64,000 nucleotides of DNA from MFD00082-c5 sp963697995 (GCA_963697995.1 OY969110.1:1302001-1366000); one strand, 5' to 3'. Positions 32,204 to 41,632 are shown, numbered from the stretch's first letter. Numbers and translations: made by a program. The notes: a model not told the origin generated them from the letters alone.

Positions 32204-32869
32204 TTAAGTATTATCATCTTTACGTTTTGCCTCTTCAATTTGAGCTTTTAATTCCATCAATTTAATGATATTTTTAGCGGAATCGTTTTCCGTTGTAATG
32301 GAATCGACTAAAGTTTTGAATGACTCAGTTTCTAGAAGATTTTCAACAAATTTTTCAACACTTCCTTTAATCTTATCTCTTGGTTTAAAGACCCCGTCAT
32401 TAAAATAGTTCTCAAGTTCAGTTTTGAATTGTTGAATTTGTTTTCTCCTATTTGTTAATTCTGCTACCTCTTTTGTGAGTTCTTTCTCCTTTATTGCTCT
32501 GACTGTAGCATCAACAAGGGTTCCAAGACGCGCTGCTACAAAAATACCAGGGAGGCAACAGAATAAGCCGAAAATGGCTGCTAAAATGATGGGTAATCCC
32601 CCATAAACGGCTAAAAGAGATGCCGAAATAACAGCAATCGCAATAAGCGTAATTATTAAAGTTTTTTTTCCCCAACCGTAAGCTGATTTTGTTATATCTG
32701 TTCCTTTTTTTAAAATTACCGATCCAGTATGCATTATTTTTTTTTCTTCTTTCTCGATAGTGTTTTTAACCGCTTGATTAATTTTACCTATTGGTTTTTT
32801 TGCTTCTGACAGACCACATACGAATAAAATTTCATCCGGAGTTGTTAAAATTTTACTATTAACAGACAT
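32204..32869 (-). CDS. Inc-like membrane protein with helical C-terminus
   Basis: 221 residues. A Lys/Thr-rich N-terminal part (about 1-66) precedes a bilobed hydrophobic stretch (LIITLIAIAVISASLLAVYG / ILAAIFGLFCCLPGIFVAA). A helical charged region follows (EKELTKEVAELTNRRKQIQQ) and an acidic/basic tail. As for its neighbour, this matches the inclusion-membrane protein layout without sequence identity to a known Inc. ATG start, probable ribosome site AGGGGG upstream. It sits between priA and the other Inc-like gene, all on the reverse strand. Confidence 0.65.
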   Translation of the reverse strand: MSVNSKILTTPDEILFVCGLSEAKKPIGKINQAVKNTIEKEEKKIMHTGSVILKKGTDITKSAYGWGKKTLIITLIAIAVISASLLAVYGGLPIILAAIFGLFCCLPGIFVAARLGTLVDATVRAIKEKELTKEVAELTNRRKQIQQFKTELENYFNDGVFKPRDKIKGSVEKFVENLLETESFKTLVDSITTENDSAKNIIKLMELKAQIEEAKRKDDNT

Positions 32870-32953
32870 AAAATCCCCCTTAGTTTTAGTTTTATACTCA
32901 CAATAATACCAAAAATTTATTAATATATTATAAATTTAGTAATTATTTTATTT

Positions 32954-35182
32954 TTAGTAAGTAGAAAGGGGGTTGATATCGATAAAGAGTTTGATTCCGG
33001 AGGGCAATGAGAATTTTTCTTTAGTCGATTTTATACCCTTAATAAGGGGGTTTTGCGTTTTGCAGCTGACTAAAAATTGGTACCGAAATTGATCCTTTAT
33101 TTTCAAGACTCCCGAGGGAATTACAGGAAAAAGAGTCAGTTTTTCCCCTGTCATTTCGATCTGTTTTCGAAAATTTAGGGCTGTTTCCCGAACTTTTTGC
33201 TCGTTTTCTCCAAAAAAAAGAAGTTTTGCCAGTTTAACAAAGGGAGGAAATGAGAAGTGCTCCCGGACAATTTTTTCTGAATCGAAAAACTTTTCAAAGT
33301 TTTGGGTTGCAGCACAAGTAATCGTTTCATTTTTAGGCATGCACGTTTGAATGATCACTTCTCCTGGAAGATCTCCACGTCCTGCTCGTCCTGCTACTTG
33401 TGTGATTAGTTGGAAGACGACTTCAGAACTTCTAAAATCGGGGATATTTAGGGCAGAGTCAGAATTTAAGACGCCAACTAGGGTCACCTCCGAAAAGTGC
33501 AATCCTTTGGCAATCATTTGGGTTCCAATTAAAACGTCCGCTTTTCCCGATCCAAAATCCCTTAAAAGTTTTTGGTGGCTTCCCTTGTGTTTTGTGGTAT
33601 CGGCGTCTAGTCTAATCGTTTTGATCTCTTTAAAGATCGCATGCAACGATCTCTCCACTTGCTCCGTTCCTACTCCCTTAAAGATCAAAGGATTAGGTGA
33701 GTGGCATTTGGGACACTCCCTATGGAGCGGAATCTGGTAGTTGCAGAGGTGGCAACAGAGAAGTTTTTCATTAAAGTGGAAGGTCAGTGTTCTTGAGCAG
33801 TGGGGGCAGCTTAAAGGCTCTTCACAGGTTTTGCAAAATAGCATGCTGTGGTAGCCGCGCCGGTTTAAAAAAAGGATCGTTTGCTCCCCTTTTTTCATTC
33901 TCATCTCAATCCCGTTGAGAAGAGCTTCTGAAAAGAGGGTAAATCCTTTTTTTTCATACTCCTTTCCCATGTCGATGATTTTAACTGGGGGAAGAGGTGA
34001 CTTAGTTGCTCTCTCTTTAAGGCAGCTTAAAATGTATTTGCCGTTTAAGGCGTTTTGGTAGCTTTCAAGGCTTGGGGTTGCGCTTCCTAAAATGACAGGG
34101 CATTTGGCGTATTGTCCTCTCCAGACGGCTAAATCTCTTGCCGAGTAGGAGGGGGTCTCCTCTGATTTATACGACGCTTCATGCTCCTCATCGACGATGA
34201 GAAGTCCTAAATTTTTCACAGGGCTAAAGATTGCAGACCTTGCTCCGATCACAATTTTAGCTCTTCCCTCGTAGATGTGTTCCCACTCATCTAATCTCTC
34301 ACCGTCGCTTAATCTATAGTGTTGAATCGCAATTTGCTCTTGAAAGCGCGCTTTAAATCTTTCGATCGTTTGATCGGTAAGCGAGACTTCCGGAACTAGC
34401 ATAATCGCTCCTTTACCTTGCTTTAGAGTGTTTTCAATCGCTCTTAAGTAGATTTCCGTTTTTCCACTTCCGGTAACTCCAAAAATGAGATGAGTTTCAA
34501 AGATCCCTTTTTCCCTAGTCTTTTCGATCAAATCAAGCGCTTTTTGCTGCTCCTCGTTTAACTTTTTTGGTTCCGCTTGAAAATAGGGCATATCTTTTAA
34601 GGGGGAGCGATCGAAACGCAGAGGCTCAGACCTTAACCACCCTTGTTTGCAAAGAGTATTGATTTTTCCACGACTCGTTTTGCATTTTTCAAGAAGCTCT
34701 GTCAAAAAAAAGCCTTTTGTCACAAGAAGCATCTCTTCGAGAATCGCTCCTTGCTCCGGATTTTTTTCTCGTATTTTGATCAGGTGCTCTTTTATCTCTT
34801 CTTTTGTCTTATTTCTTGAGATAAACAGCTGCTCTTTTCCTTTCGTTTGGTTTCTAATCGATGAGGGGAGAACAATTTTTAAAACCCGGTCGAGAGGGGT
34901 TAAGTAGTAATCGCTCATAAAAAGGCTTAAAGCAAACAGATCTTGAGGTATTTTGGGTCCTTCTGAAAAGACGGAATTGATCGGTTTACAAGGGTGATTA
35001 GATTGGTTTTTTACTTGAAGCACGTACCCTTTTGCAACTTTACCCCTTAAAGGCACCTCGACTTGTACGCCCGGGGCGATTTGATCTTCTAATTGGGGAG
35101 GCACAAGATAATCAAGCTGTTTTCCAAGAGCGTACTCGAGGATGACTGAAACGACTTTTTGACTCAAAGGGTAATTCTCCAA
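32954..35182 (-). CDS. priA: Primosomal protein N' (replication restart helicase)
   Basis: A 3'-5' helicase that reloads the replisome at stalled forks. The 742 residues have the N-terminal DNA-binding domain (VVSVILEYALGKQLDYLVPP), Walker A LIFGVTGSGKTEIYL, DEEH box (LLIVDEEHEASYK), the SATPSLES motif, the zinc module with paired Cys (CKTCEEPLSCPHCSRTL... CHLCNYQ... CPKCHSP), and motifs V/VI (LIGTQMIAKGLHF, QVAGRAGRG). Length is normal. Downstream helicase and zinc residues all look intact. It is 3 nt from the preceding gene (35186), so they are co-transcribed. Confidence 0.96.
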   Translation of the reverse strand: MENYPLSQKVVSVILEYALGKQLDYLVPPQLEDQIAPGVQVEVPLRGKVAKGYVLQVKNQSNHPCKPINSVFSEGPKIPQDLFALSLFMSDYYLTPLDRVLKIVLPSSIRNQTKGKEQLFISRNKTKEEIKEHLIKIREKNPEQGAILEEMLLVTKGFFLTELLEKCKTSRGKINTLCKQGWLRSEPLRFDRSPLKDMPYFQAEPKKLNEEQQKALDLIEKTREKGIFETHLIFGVTGSGKTEIYLRAIENTLKQGKGAIMLVPEVSLTDQTIERFKARFQEQIAIQHYRLSDGERLDEWEHIYEGRAKIVIGARSAIFSPVKNLGLLIVDEEHEASYKSEETPSYSARDLAVWRGQYAKCPVILGSATPSLESYQNALNGKYILSCLKERATKSPLPPVKIIDMGKEYEKKGFTLFSEALLNGIEMRMKKGEQTILFLNRRGYHSMLFCKTCEEPLSCPHCSRTLTFHFNEKLLCCHLCNYQIPLHRECPKCHSPNPLIFKGVGTEQVERSLHAIFKEIKTIRLDADTTKHKGSHQKLLRDFGSGKADVLIGTQMIAKGLHFSEVTLVGVLNSDSALNIPDFRSSEVVFQLITQVAGRAGRGDLPGEVIIQTCMPKNETITCAATQNFEKFFDSEKIVREHFSFPPFVKLAKLLFFGENEQKVRETALNFRKQIEMTGEKLTLFPVIPSGVLKIKDQFRYQFLVSCKTQNPLIKGIKSTKEKFSLPSGIKLFIDINPLSTY

Positions 35183-35185
35183 AGT

Positions 35186-35821
35186 TTAAACCTGTTTCAA
35201 AGGTTCTTCCTTCATTTTTAGTTTGATCGCTCTCCAAAGCTCTTTTTTAAGTTGAGGCTCATTTTGCAAAAGGGCTGAGGGCGCAATTGGAATGGTCACA
35301 CCTACGATCACTTTTAAAGCGGGGTAAAGAGGAATCTCTTCCTTTTTTATAAGAGCTGCCCCGTTAAAGGCGGTATCTAAAGCTCTTGTCAGGTTTTGGT
35401 AGAAAGGGGTGTTCTCTTGAGCCAAAACCCCAATCACGATCTCCCCTTTAAGCTTTTGTAAAGGCTCTCTTTTTTCTTCGACGTGGGGCTCTTTAAAAAG
35501 GGTGATGTTTGGGTAGTGGGAGAGGAAAAATTTTCGAACGTCTGAGAAATCCTCTTTTCGCTCCAAAAGGGGTGGCGGCTCAAAGGCAGGAGGAGGAATC
35601 GCTTTTTGAGGTGTAAAGCTTTTTGGGCCCTCTTTGGGAGGAAGTGGTTTCACAGGAATCGGCTTTTGAGAAGGAAGTGTTTTTTTAGCAAAAGAGGGTT
35701 TTGAAGAAAGAAGTAGCGCATCAAAGAGGTCTTTATCTGCGACAATATAACCCGATTGTTCAATTAAATGGAGCTTAGTTTCATGAATCAGTTCTTTTAA
35801 TTCATTAGTGAGGCTTTTCAT
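35186..35821 (-). CDS. Protein of unknown function with a proline-rich linker
   Basis: 211 residues. An N-terminal helix is followed by a proline/lysine-rich linker at about 48-85 (PIPVKPLPPKEGPKSFTPQK). A folded C-terminal domain follows with SDVRKFFLSHYPNITLF, GEIVIGVLAQENTPFYQNLTRA, and a strand-rich LKVIVGVTIPIAPSALL. A protein of unknown function next to priA also occurs in Chlamydia (CT779, as I recall). It overlaps the next upstream gene by 4 nt and precedes priA by 3 nt, so a link to replication restart or to the ATPase-free part of the operon is possible but unproven. Confidence 0.7.
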   Translation of the reverse strand: MKSLTNELKELIHETKLHLIEQSGYIVADKDLFDALLLSSKPSFAKKTLPSQKPIPVKPLPPKEGPKSFTPQKAIPPPAFEPPPLLERKEDFSDVRKFFLSHYPNITLFKEPHVEEKREPLQKLKGEIVIGVLAQENTPFYQNLTRALDTAFNGAALIKKEEIPLYPALKVIVGVTIPIAPSALLQNEPQLKKELWRAIKLKMKEEPLKQV

Positions 35822-36435
35822 TGATCTTTCCCTAAAAGAGCAAGCTCTTTTTCAATCGAAGGGATAAGGGTGAAAAACCCTCTTTTTTTAAAGCCTGATA
35901 TAAGGGTAACTTCAAACTCTTTCCCACCCTCTTTAAAGAGGGTGGCCACAAATCCACGGGAAAAAATCGTATCGAAAATCGTTTTTTTTCTTAAGTAAAA
36001 GTAGAGCACTGTTTCGCTCTCTTTAAAGAAAGGGGTCATCTGCTTTAAACATTTTTCGATCTCAGACAGATACCTGTTTAAAGAGGAACTGGGTTGAGTC
36101 TCTTCGATAAGCGAAATTAATTTTTTTTCTATTCTTAATACCGTCTCTAAGAGAGTTAAAAAATATTGGGAGTCTCTTTTCCAATCGTGTATTAAGGTTT
36201 TTATGAGAAGTTTTAATTTCGGAATCACCCCTTTTTCTGTCACTTTAGAAAATAAAGGGATAGGGTGTTGCGAAGTGCCCGTTAAATGGTACAGTTTTTT
36301 TAATACAATCGCTCTTTCTGGCGGGGTTAACTCGTTTTTAAACACTTGAAGGGTTTTGAGTTCCCGCCCTAAAATAAGAAGCTCTTGTAAAATGAATTGA
36401 AAGAGCACCGCTTCCTGTTTCTGAAAAGCCTTCAC
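35818..36435 (-). CDS. Helical protein of unknown function
   Basis: 205 residues, not recognised. It is alpha-helical and lysine/leucine-rich (FQFILQELLILGRELKTLQV, ILKKLYHLTG... patterns). A middle section has FLTLLETVLRIEKKLISLIE, and the C-terminal part is strand-rich (FEVTLISGFKKRGFFTLIP). There is no signal peptide or transmembrane segment. Its stop overlaps the next start by 4 nt, so three genes (this, 35186 and priA) form an operon. It could be a chlamydia-specific partner; no motif supports a specific role. Confidence 0.6.
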   Translation of the reverse strand: MKAFQKQEAVLFQFILQELLILGRELKTLQVFKNELTPPERAIVLKKLYHLTGTSQHPIPLFSKVTEKGVIPKLKLLIKTLIHDWKRDSQYFLTLLETVLRIEKKLISLIEETQPSSSLNRYLSEIEKCLKQMTPFFKESETVLYFYLRKKTIFDTIFSRGFVATLFKEGGKEFEVTLISGFKKRGFFTLIPSIEKELALLGKDQ

Positions 36436-36503
36436 CTTAAGAAAAACTCCAACTTACTTTCTTAAGTCCATTATGAACGGTATTTCAGTTAAAGTCTAGA
36501 AAA

Positions 36504-36593
36504 TCACTTTTTATCGATAGGGTCTTTTTTCTTAGGTCTCTTTTTTGGAATCGCCGCTGATTTTATTCTCGTTTGTTGAAGTTTTATTTGCAT
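36504..36593 (-). CDS. Possible 29-residue basic microprotein
   Basis: The 267-bp gap between mutS and the operon at 36435 contains a short reverse-strand frame with ATG at 36593: MQIKLQQTRIKSAAIPKKRP then KKKDPIDKK. Ten of 29 residues are Lys or Arg. No ribosome site is obvious. It could be chance in an AT-rich gap; the basic composition recalls small ribosomal or nucleic-acid-binding proteins. Nothing else is seen in the gap. Confidence 0.25.
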   Translation of the reverse strand: MQIKLQQTRIKSAAIPKKRPKKKDPIDKK

Positions 36594-36702
36594 AACATTA
36601 TCTACTTATTTACTCTTCACGTATCGCCCATTGTATATTTTGGGAAATGAATGTAAAGTAAATTTTTTAAACGTTAAGCGTTAAGCAGATGTGTTAAAAA
36701 AA

Positions 36703-39198
36703 TTAATTGAAAAGCGTGAGCTGTATCTCTTTTTGTTCTAAAACGGGTTTAATTTTCCTTTTTAATTTAGTCGGTTGGAAACCATTTTTCTTAAAATAGG
36801 TTTCTTCGAGGTGGGATAAAATCTCTTGAGCACGTCCCAAAACGTCGGGGGGAAGTCCTGCAAGTTTTGCTACATGAATTCCGTAAGATTTATCGGTGTC
36901 TCCGGGTATGATTTTTCGAAGGAAAATCACATCGTTTGCTGTTTCTTGAACCGCGACTGTGTAATTTAGGGCCCCTGGCATGGTCTCTGCAAGTTTTGTC
37001 AGTTCAAAGTAGTGAGTGGCAAAGAGGGTCTTTGCTTGTTTTCCAAAAGTAGCCAGAAGGTATTCTGCAACTGACCATGCAATTGAAATTCCATCGTAAG
37101 TACTTGTGCCCCTTCCAATTTCATCGAGTATGACAAGTGAGCGATTAGTGGCATTATTGAGAATATTCGCAGTCTCCATCATTTCAACCATAAAAGTGGA
37201 TTGCCCTTTTGACAGATCGTCGCTTGCCCCTATTCGAGTAAATACTTTATCGAGAAGTCCAATTTTTGCACTTTTAGCAGGGATGAAGGAGCCCATGTGC
37301 GCTAAAATGGCAATAAGAGCGACTTGCCGAATATAGGTCGATTTTCCCGCCATATTGGGACCTGTAATCATCATTAATCGATTAGATTCGTTGAGGTTGG
37401 TGTTGTTTGGAATAAAAGGTTCATTTGAGACCGATTCGATGATAGGGTGACGCCCCCCTTCTATGATGAGATCAAAACTTTGGTCGATTAAAGGGCGACA
37501 GTAGTTGTATTGTTGAGCGGCAAACGCCAAACTTTGTAGAACGTCTAACTCGGCAAGCGCTTGAGCTGTTTTTCTAATAGACTCCTCATAGAGAGCCGTC
37601 TTTTGTTTAAGCATTAAGAAAATTTCTCTCTCAAGGGAGCCGATTTTTTCCTCAGCTGAAAAAATCTTATTTTCGTGAACTTTAAGTTCGGGGGAGATAA
37701 ACCGCTCGGCATTGACGAGTGTTTGTCTTCTCTGAAACGTTTCTGGCATCAAGTGACTCTGCCCTTTGCTCACTTCGATGTAATACCCAAACGCTCTTGT
37801 GAAATTTACTTTTAAAGTTTTAATTCCTGTCTGTTGCCTTAAACTCTCTTGATAATTATTGAGGTAGGTGGTGCTGTCTTTTTCTAAGTTTTTTAATGAA
37901 TCGAGCTCCTCTGAAAACCCTTCCCTAATGACGTTTCCATCTGTTAGACGCAAAGGGGGATCATCTGCAAGAGCTTCAGTTAACGTTTTTAAAAGTTCTG
38001 GCAGTGGTGTGATGTTTCTTGCTATAGAGAGGAGGTAATCCCCTCCAAATGTGTTTAAGTGATTGATAATAAAGGGAAGTCTGTTGAGCGAATCCCTTAG
38101 AGCACTTAAATCTCTTGGATTGGCTACAAGAGTTACCACCCTTGAGATGAGTCGTTGAAGATCTCTCACCCCATCTAGTAATTCTCTAAAACTTTTAAAA
38201 TGTTGATTTTTCAAGAAATCTTCGATAGCGTCTTGCCTTTTTGAGATCTTTTCCTCGCTTAAAAGAGGTTGCTTGATCCAGGTGGCAAGGAGGCGCGCTC
38301 CCATGGCAGTCTTTGTAAAATCGATCGTTTTTAGAAGTGTGTTTCGCTTTAAAAAGAGCCCTTCGGTAAGCTCTAAGTTCCTCAGGGTATTTCGGTCGAT
38401 TTGCATATGCTCTTGAGGAAAGTAAGGAGTGATTGTTTTGACAGATTCAAGGGTTTGGCAAAGCTCCTCTTTAAGATATTGGATTAAGGCGCCACAGGAA
38501 TTGATGCTGGTGACTTTTCCTTCAAGACCAAACCCATTTAAGGTAAAAACCTGGAAGTGTTTTCTCAATACATCTGTTGCTACCTGGTGCTCGAAGTGCC
38601 AATCCTCTTTGGTATTGATTAAGGGGGAAAAACTGTTTTTTAACTCTTCAAAAAAATGTTTGTGCTTTAGGAAGAATCGTTTAGAACAAAGAATCTCTTT
38701 GGGGTGGACTCTAAAAATTTCGTTTAATAGATCAGATTCTGAGTCGCACTCAGTTGTGAAAAACTCACCTGTGGAGAGGTCGAGGTAGGAAAACCCATAG
38801 AGGGAGCCAACTTGCGCCAAAGATCCAATGAAATTGTTAACGCTGTCTAAAAGCAGAGTCGATTCGAGGTGAGCTCCTGGAGAGACGACTTTGACGATGT
38901 CTCTTTTTACAAGTCCTTTTGCCAATTTAGGGTCTTCCATCTGTTCTGCGATAGCGACCTTATAGCCACGAGAGAGGAGCCTGTCGATGTGCGTCTCAAT
39001 CGTGTGCCAGGGCACTCCTGCCATAGGTATCTCTTGCCTTTTAGTGAGAGTGAGTTCGAGCTCTTTTGAAAGGATTTCAGCATCTTCGTAAAACGCTTCA
39101 TAAAAGTCTCCCATTCTAAAAAAGAGAAGGGCGTCTTTTCCCTTTTCTTTGCAGGCAAACCATTGAGACATCATGGGGGTTCTGGAATCAGTGTTCAT
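36703..39198 (-). CDS. mutS: DNA mismatch repair protein MutS
   Basis: Recognises mismatches as a dimer and signals through its ATPase. The 831 residues start with the mismatch-binding domain (MMSQWFACKEKGKDALLFFRMGDFYEAFYEDA, where the Phe-x-Glu motif is FYEAF). Connector and lever/clamp domains follow, then the ATPase with GPNMAGKSTYIRQVALIA, the D-R-I-GASDDLSKGQSTFMVEM signature, VILDEIGRGTSTYDG and FATHYFELT. The C-terminus is short but MutS-like. Length is close to typical (about 850). The ATG is divergent from the UbiB-like gene at 39407. Confidence 0.97.
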   Translation of the reverse strand: MNTDSRTPMMSQWFACKEKGKDALLFFRMGDFYEAFYEDAEILSKELELTLTKRQEIPMAGVPWHTIETHIDRLLSRGYKVAIAEQMEDPKLAKGLVKRDIVKVVSPGAHLESTLLLDSVNNFIGSLAQVGSLYGFSYLDLSTGEFFTTECDSESDLLNEIFRVHPKEILCSKRFFLKHKHFFEELKNSFSPLINTKEDWHFEHQVATDVLRKHFQVFTLNGFGLEGKVTSINSCGALIQYLKEELCQTLESVKTITPYFPQEHMQIDRNTLRNLELTEGLFLKRNTLLKTIDFTKTAMGARLLATWIKQPLLSEEKISKRQDAIEDFLKNQHFKSFRELLDGVRDLQRLISRVVTLVANPRDLSALRDSLNRLPFIINHLNTFGGDYLLSIARNITPLPELLKTLTEALADDPPLRLTDGNVIREGFSEELDSLKNLEKDSTTYLNNYQESLRQQTGIKTLKVNFTRAFGYYIEVSKGQSHLMPETFQRRQTLVNAERFISPELKVHENKIFSAEEKIGSLEREIFLMLKQKTALYEESIRKTAQALAELDVLQSLAFAAQQYNYCRPLIDQSFDLIIEGGRHPIIESVSNEPFIPNNTNLNESNRLMMITGPNMAGKSTYIRQVALIAILAHMGSFIPAKSAKIGLLDKVFTRIGASDDLSKGQSTFMVEMMETANILNNATNRSLVILDEIGRGTSTYDGISIAWSVAEYLLATFGKQAKTLFATHYFELTKLAETMPGALNYTVAVQETANDVIFLRKIIPGDTDKSYGIHVAKLAGLPPDVLGRAQEILSHLEETYFKKNGFQPTKLKRKIKPVLEQKEIQLTLFN

Positions 39199-39406
39199 AA
39201 GAAAGACCTTTGTTAAACGTGCGGCATTTTACAATTTTCGAGAATTTACAGCACGTTTTTTTTTTATTACATTGCAAATTAGCCTCTTTCGAAACAGACT
39301 CTTGTTTTTCAAAAAAGGGATTGCTTTTTTTTTACTAAAACGGTTACCTATCGGTTCGAAGAGGCTGGATTCCCTTTAGGAAGACAGTTTCAAGAGGGGG
39401 GGGGAC

Positions 39407-40543
39407 ATGACTGTTGTGAGAGAGACAAAACAGCTTCAGGCTGTTTTAGAAACCCTTTGCGATAAAGGGTTTGCTGAGATTTTAAAGCCGCTTTTTTTAC
39501 AAGTGGAACTTCCTGAGGTCGTATCTCGTCCCACTTTAAAAACGATCATTTCTCGTTTGATCGATGCGATTAAAACCTTGGGTTCCCCTTATATCGAATT
39601 TGCCCAAAAATTAAGCCTCTCTTTAGACAAACTTCCAATAAGTTGGTGCGAAGCTTTTTCTCAATTAAAGGGGCACACTGTGTCTTTTCCTTTTGAAAAG
39701 GTGGCAGCTGTGATTCAGACTGAGCTTGGGGGAAGGCTTGAGATGTACTTCTCCTCATTTGACAAAACACCAATAGAGGTCACTTATTTTTCCCAAACAC
39801 TAAGGGCTGAACTTCGAAGTGGGGAGAAGGTGTTTGTTAAAGTTGTTAGACCAGAAGTAAGAGCAGAAGTTGAGGCCTCCTTTGAAGTGGTCAGTCACTT
39901 AGCGGAACAGATTTATCGAGCTTTTGACTTTGGTAAAGATAAGGTGGTTCCTCTTCTCGATGATTTAAGGGATGCGCTTAAAGAAGAGCTTGATCTCACA
40001 AAAGAGGCGCAAAGAAGGCACTATTTAGGTGAGCTTTTTCAGCATGAAAAGGGCCTTGTTGTCCCGAAAGTTTTTTCAGAGTATTCAACTCCAAGTGTTT
40101 TGACTTACGAGGCCTATCCTTTAACGACCACTTATTCGAGTGGTTTTATCGATAAACTGATATTTGAGATGGGGATTGTGTTGGAGCCTATGCACTTAAG
40201 TCACAGTTTCGAAGAGAGGGGACTTATCTATTTATACCAAAAGCAGTTTTGGAAGTTAACTGATCTTGAAAGACAGGCGCTTAGTTATCTTTTTATGGGT
40301 TTAAAGGAGGGCAATGTTTATCTTACGATTGTGGCCCTTCAGCGGTTAAGTCCAAATCCAGAAAAGTTTTTGGCGGAGGACGTTGAAGAGGGGATTTCAT
40401 CGATTATGGATTCCTCACAAAACAGGGGGGCTCAATTGCTTCGTTTTTTATCGTTTGAAAACATTGGATTAAACAAAGCGGTTTATTTGGCACTAAAACA
40501 GGCGTTCCTTGAGAAGCAGGATGCGGCTAACCGCATCATCTAA
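39407..40543 (+). CDS. UbiB/ABC1-like protein lacking the catalytic loop (degenerate)
   Basis: 378 residues. The N-terminal half follows the ABC1/UbiB pattern: KTLGSPYIEFAQKLSLSLDKLP (compare LG..f.K.GQ..S.R.d.lP), then ELGGRLEMYFSSFDKTPIEVTYFSQTLRAEL (compare iG.l...F..fd..PiaaASi.QVh.A.L), and GEKVFVKVVRPEVRAEVEA (VAVKV.rP). The Lys of VKV is kept. The catalytic HGDpHpGN loop and DFG-like motif expected further on are not visible; the C-terminal half (MGIVLEPMHLSHSFEERGLI) is not recognisable as that domain. A pseudokinase, or a relative that diverged past recognition, is likely. The 3' end overlaps nagZ (convergent) by 51 bp. Confidence 0.6.
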   Translation: MTVVRETKQLQAVLETLCDKGFAEILKPLFLQVELPEVVSRPTLKTIISRLIDAIKTLGSPYIEFAQKLSLSLDKLPISWCEAFSQLKGHTVSFPFEKVAAVIQTELGGRLEMYFSSFDKTPIEVTYFSQTLRAELRSGEKVFVKVVRPEVRAEVEASFEVVSHLAEQIYRAFDFGKDKVVPLLDDLRDALKEELDLTKEAQRRHYLGELFQHEKGLVVPKVFSEYSTPSVLTYEAYPLTTTYSSGFIDKLIFEMGIVLEPMHLSHSFEERGLIYLYQKQFWKLTDLERQALSYLFMGLKEGNVYLTIVALQRLSPNPEKFLAEDVEEGISSIMDSSQNRGAQLLRFLSFENIGLNKAVYLALKQAFLEKQDAANRII

Positions 40544-41632
40544 TCGTTCCATCGAAATCCGCCCCTCTTTTACTGCCGTCACAAGGGAGTTGTGGATCCT
40601 TTTTACGTCTGGAGTTGTCACTTCAAAGTGGATGTCCCCGCGGGTGATCTCTGCTCCTCCGAGAAGGAGAATATCGCAGCCGGCAATCAGCGCTTGAATG
40701 GCAGCTTCGTCGACCGTTTTGCACGTTTTTAAAACCGCTTGCATGGCAAGAGAGTCTGAGATAATCACTCCTTGAAATCCTAACGTGTCTCTTAAGTAGT
40801 GAGTGAGGGTTTTTTTCGAAAGAGTTGCGCAACTCTCTTTGTCGAGGGCCTCTACCAGAATATGCCCTGTCATGATGGCATCGGCAAGAGGGTGAAGCTC
40901 TTTAAAAGGAACTAACTCAAATTCTTCAAGTTCACTTAAAGATTTTAGGCAGTAGGGAAGATCTCTGTGGGAATCGACATCGACAGCCCCATGGCCGGGG
41001 AAATGTTTTAGGGTGGTAAAAATATTGGCCTCCCTAAACCCCTCAAGGAAGCTTTTACCAAACGCTGTGACTTTTTGAGGATCGCTTCCAAAAGAGCGGT
41101 CGATAAGAGGCGAGTTTTCAGTTGTTGCGATATCGACCACTGGGCTTAAATTCAGCTGAATCCCGACACATTTCATCTCCTTTCCCATCTGATAGGCTAT
41201 CTCTTTTGCAGCTTCTAAATCGTCTGTTTCCCCAAGGTAGCGGTTGCCGGGCGATTTTGTAAAACAGGGAGAGTTTAATCGGCTCACCTTCCCCCCTTCC
41301 TGGTCTGTGGCGATGAGCAGCGGGATCGGATGGGGGTTGTCGTATGTGAGCTCCTGAAGGTTGTGACTTAAGTTTTTCACTTGCGATCTTGAGGTCAATC
41401 CGTTTGACCAGTTGAAATAGATAATCCCCCCCACTCTAATATCTTGAATTAACTTTCGGGCATCTTCGTTCTCTGTTTCACCATAAAAGTGAACCATGAT
41501 CACTTGGCCCACTTTTTCCTCAATCGTGAGTTTTGAAAGGGAAGCGGTTAAAAAAAAGGGGATTAGTGACAAAAAAACAATGAGTAGAGGCACTTTTTTT
41601 CCTTTTAGTTTTCTAAAAATTGAGAGACCCAA
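40493..41632 (-). CDS. nagZ: Glycoside hydrolase family 3, beta-N-acetylhexosaminidase (NagZ-like)
   Basis: It removes N-acetylglucosamine from peptidoglycan fragments. The protein has 379 residues, of which about 30 form a Sec-type leader (VPLLIVFLSLIPFFLTAS) after a basic N-terminus. Then come the family 3 features: EKVGQVIMVHFYGE, ATDQEGGKVSRL, GIQLNLSPVVDIATTENSP, FTTLKHFPGHGAVDVDSHRDLP (the His-Asp dyad loop), DAIMTGHI, and GFQGVIISDSLAMQAV with the Asp nucleophile in IISDSL. The leader suggests a periplasmic enzyme. ATG 41632 overlaps the peptidase gene by 28 bp; a GTG near 41593 would give a shorter leader. An exported NagZ-type enzyme is notable because chlamydial peptidoglycan is sparse. 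Confidence 0.85.
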   Translation of the reverse strand: MGLSIFRKLKGKKVPLLIVFLSLIPFFLTASLSKLTIEEKVGQVIMVHFYGETENEDARKLIQDIRVGGIIYFNWSNGLTSRSQVKNLSHNLQELTYDNPHPIPLLIATDQEGGKVSRLNSPCFTKSPGNRYLGETDDLEAAKEIAYQMGKEMKCVGIQLNLSPVVDIATTENSPLIDRSFGSDPQKVTAFGKSFLEGFREANIFTTLKHFPGHGAVDVDSHRDLPYCLKSLSELEEFELVPFKELHPLADAIMTGHILVEALDKESCATLSKKTLTHYLRDTLGFQGVIISDSLAMQAVLKTCKTVDEAAIQALIAGCDILLLGGAEITRGDIHFEVTTPDVKRIHNSLVTAVKEGRISMERLDDAVSRILLLKERLF

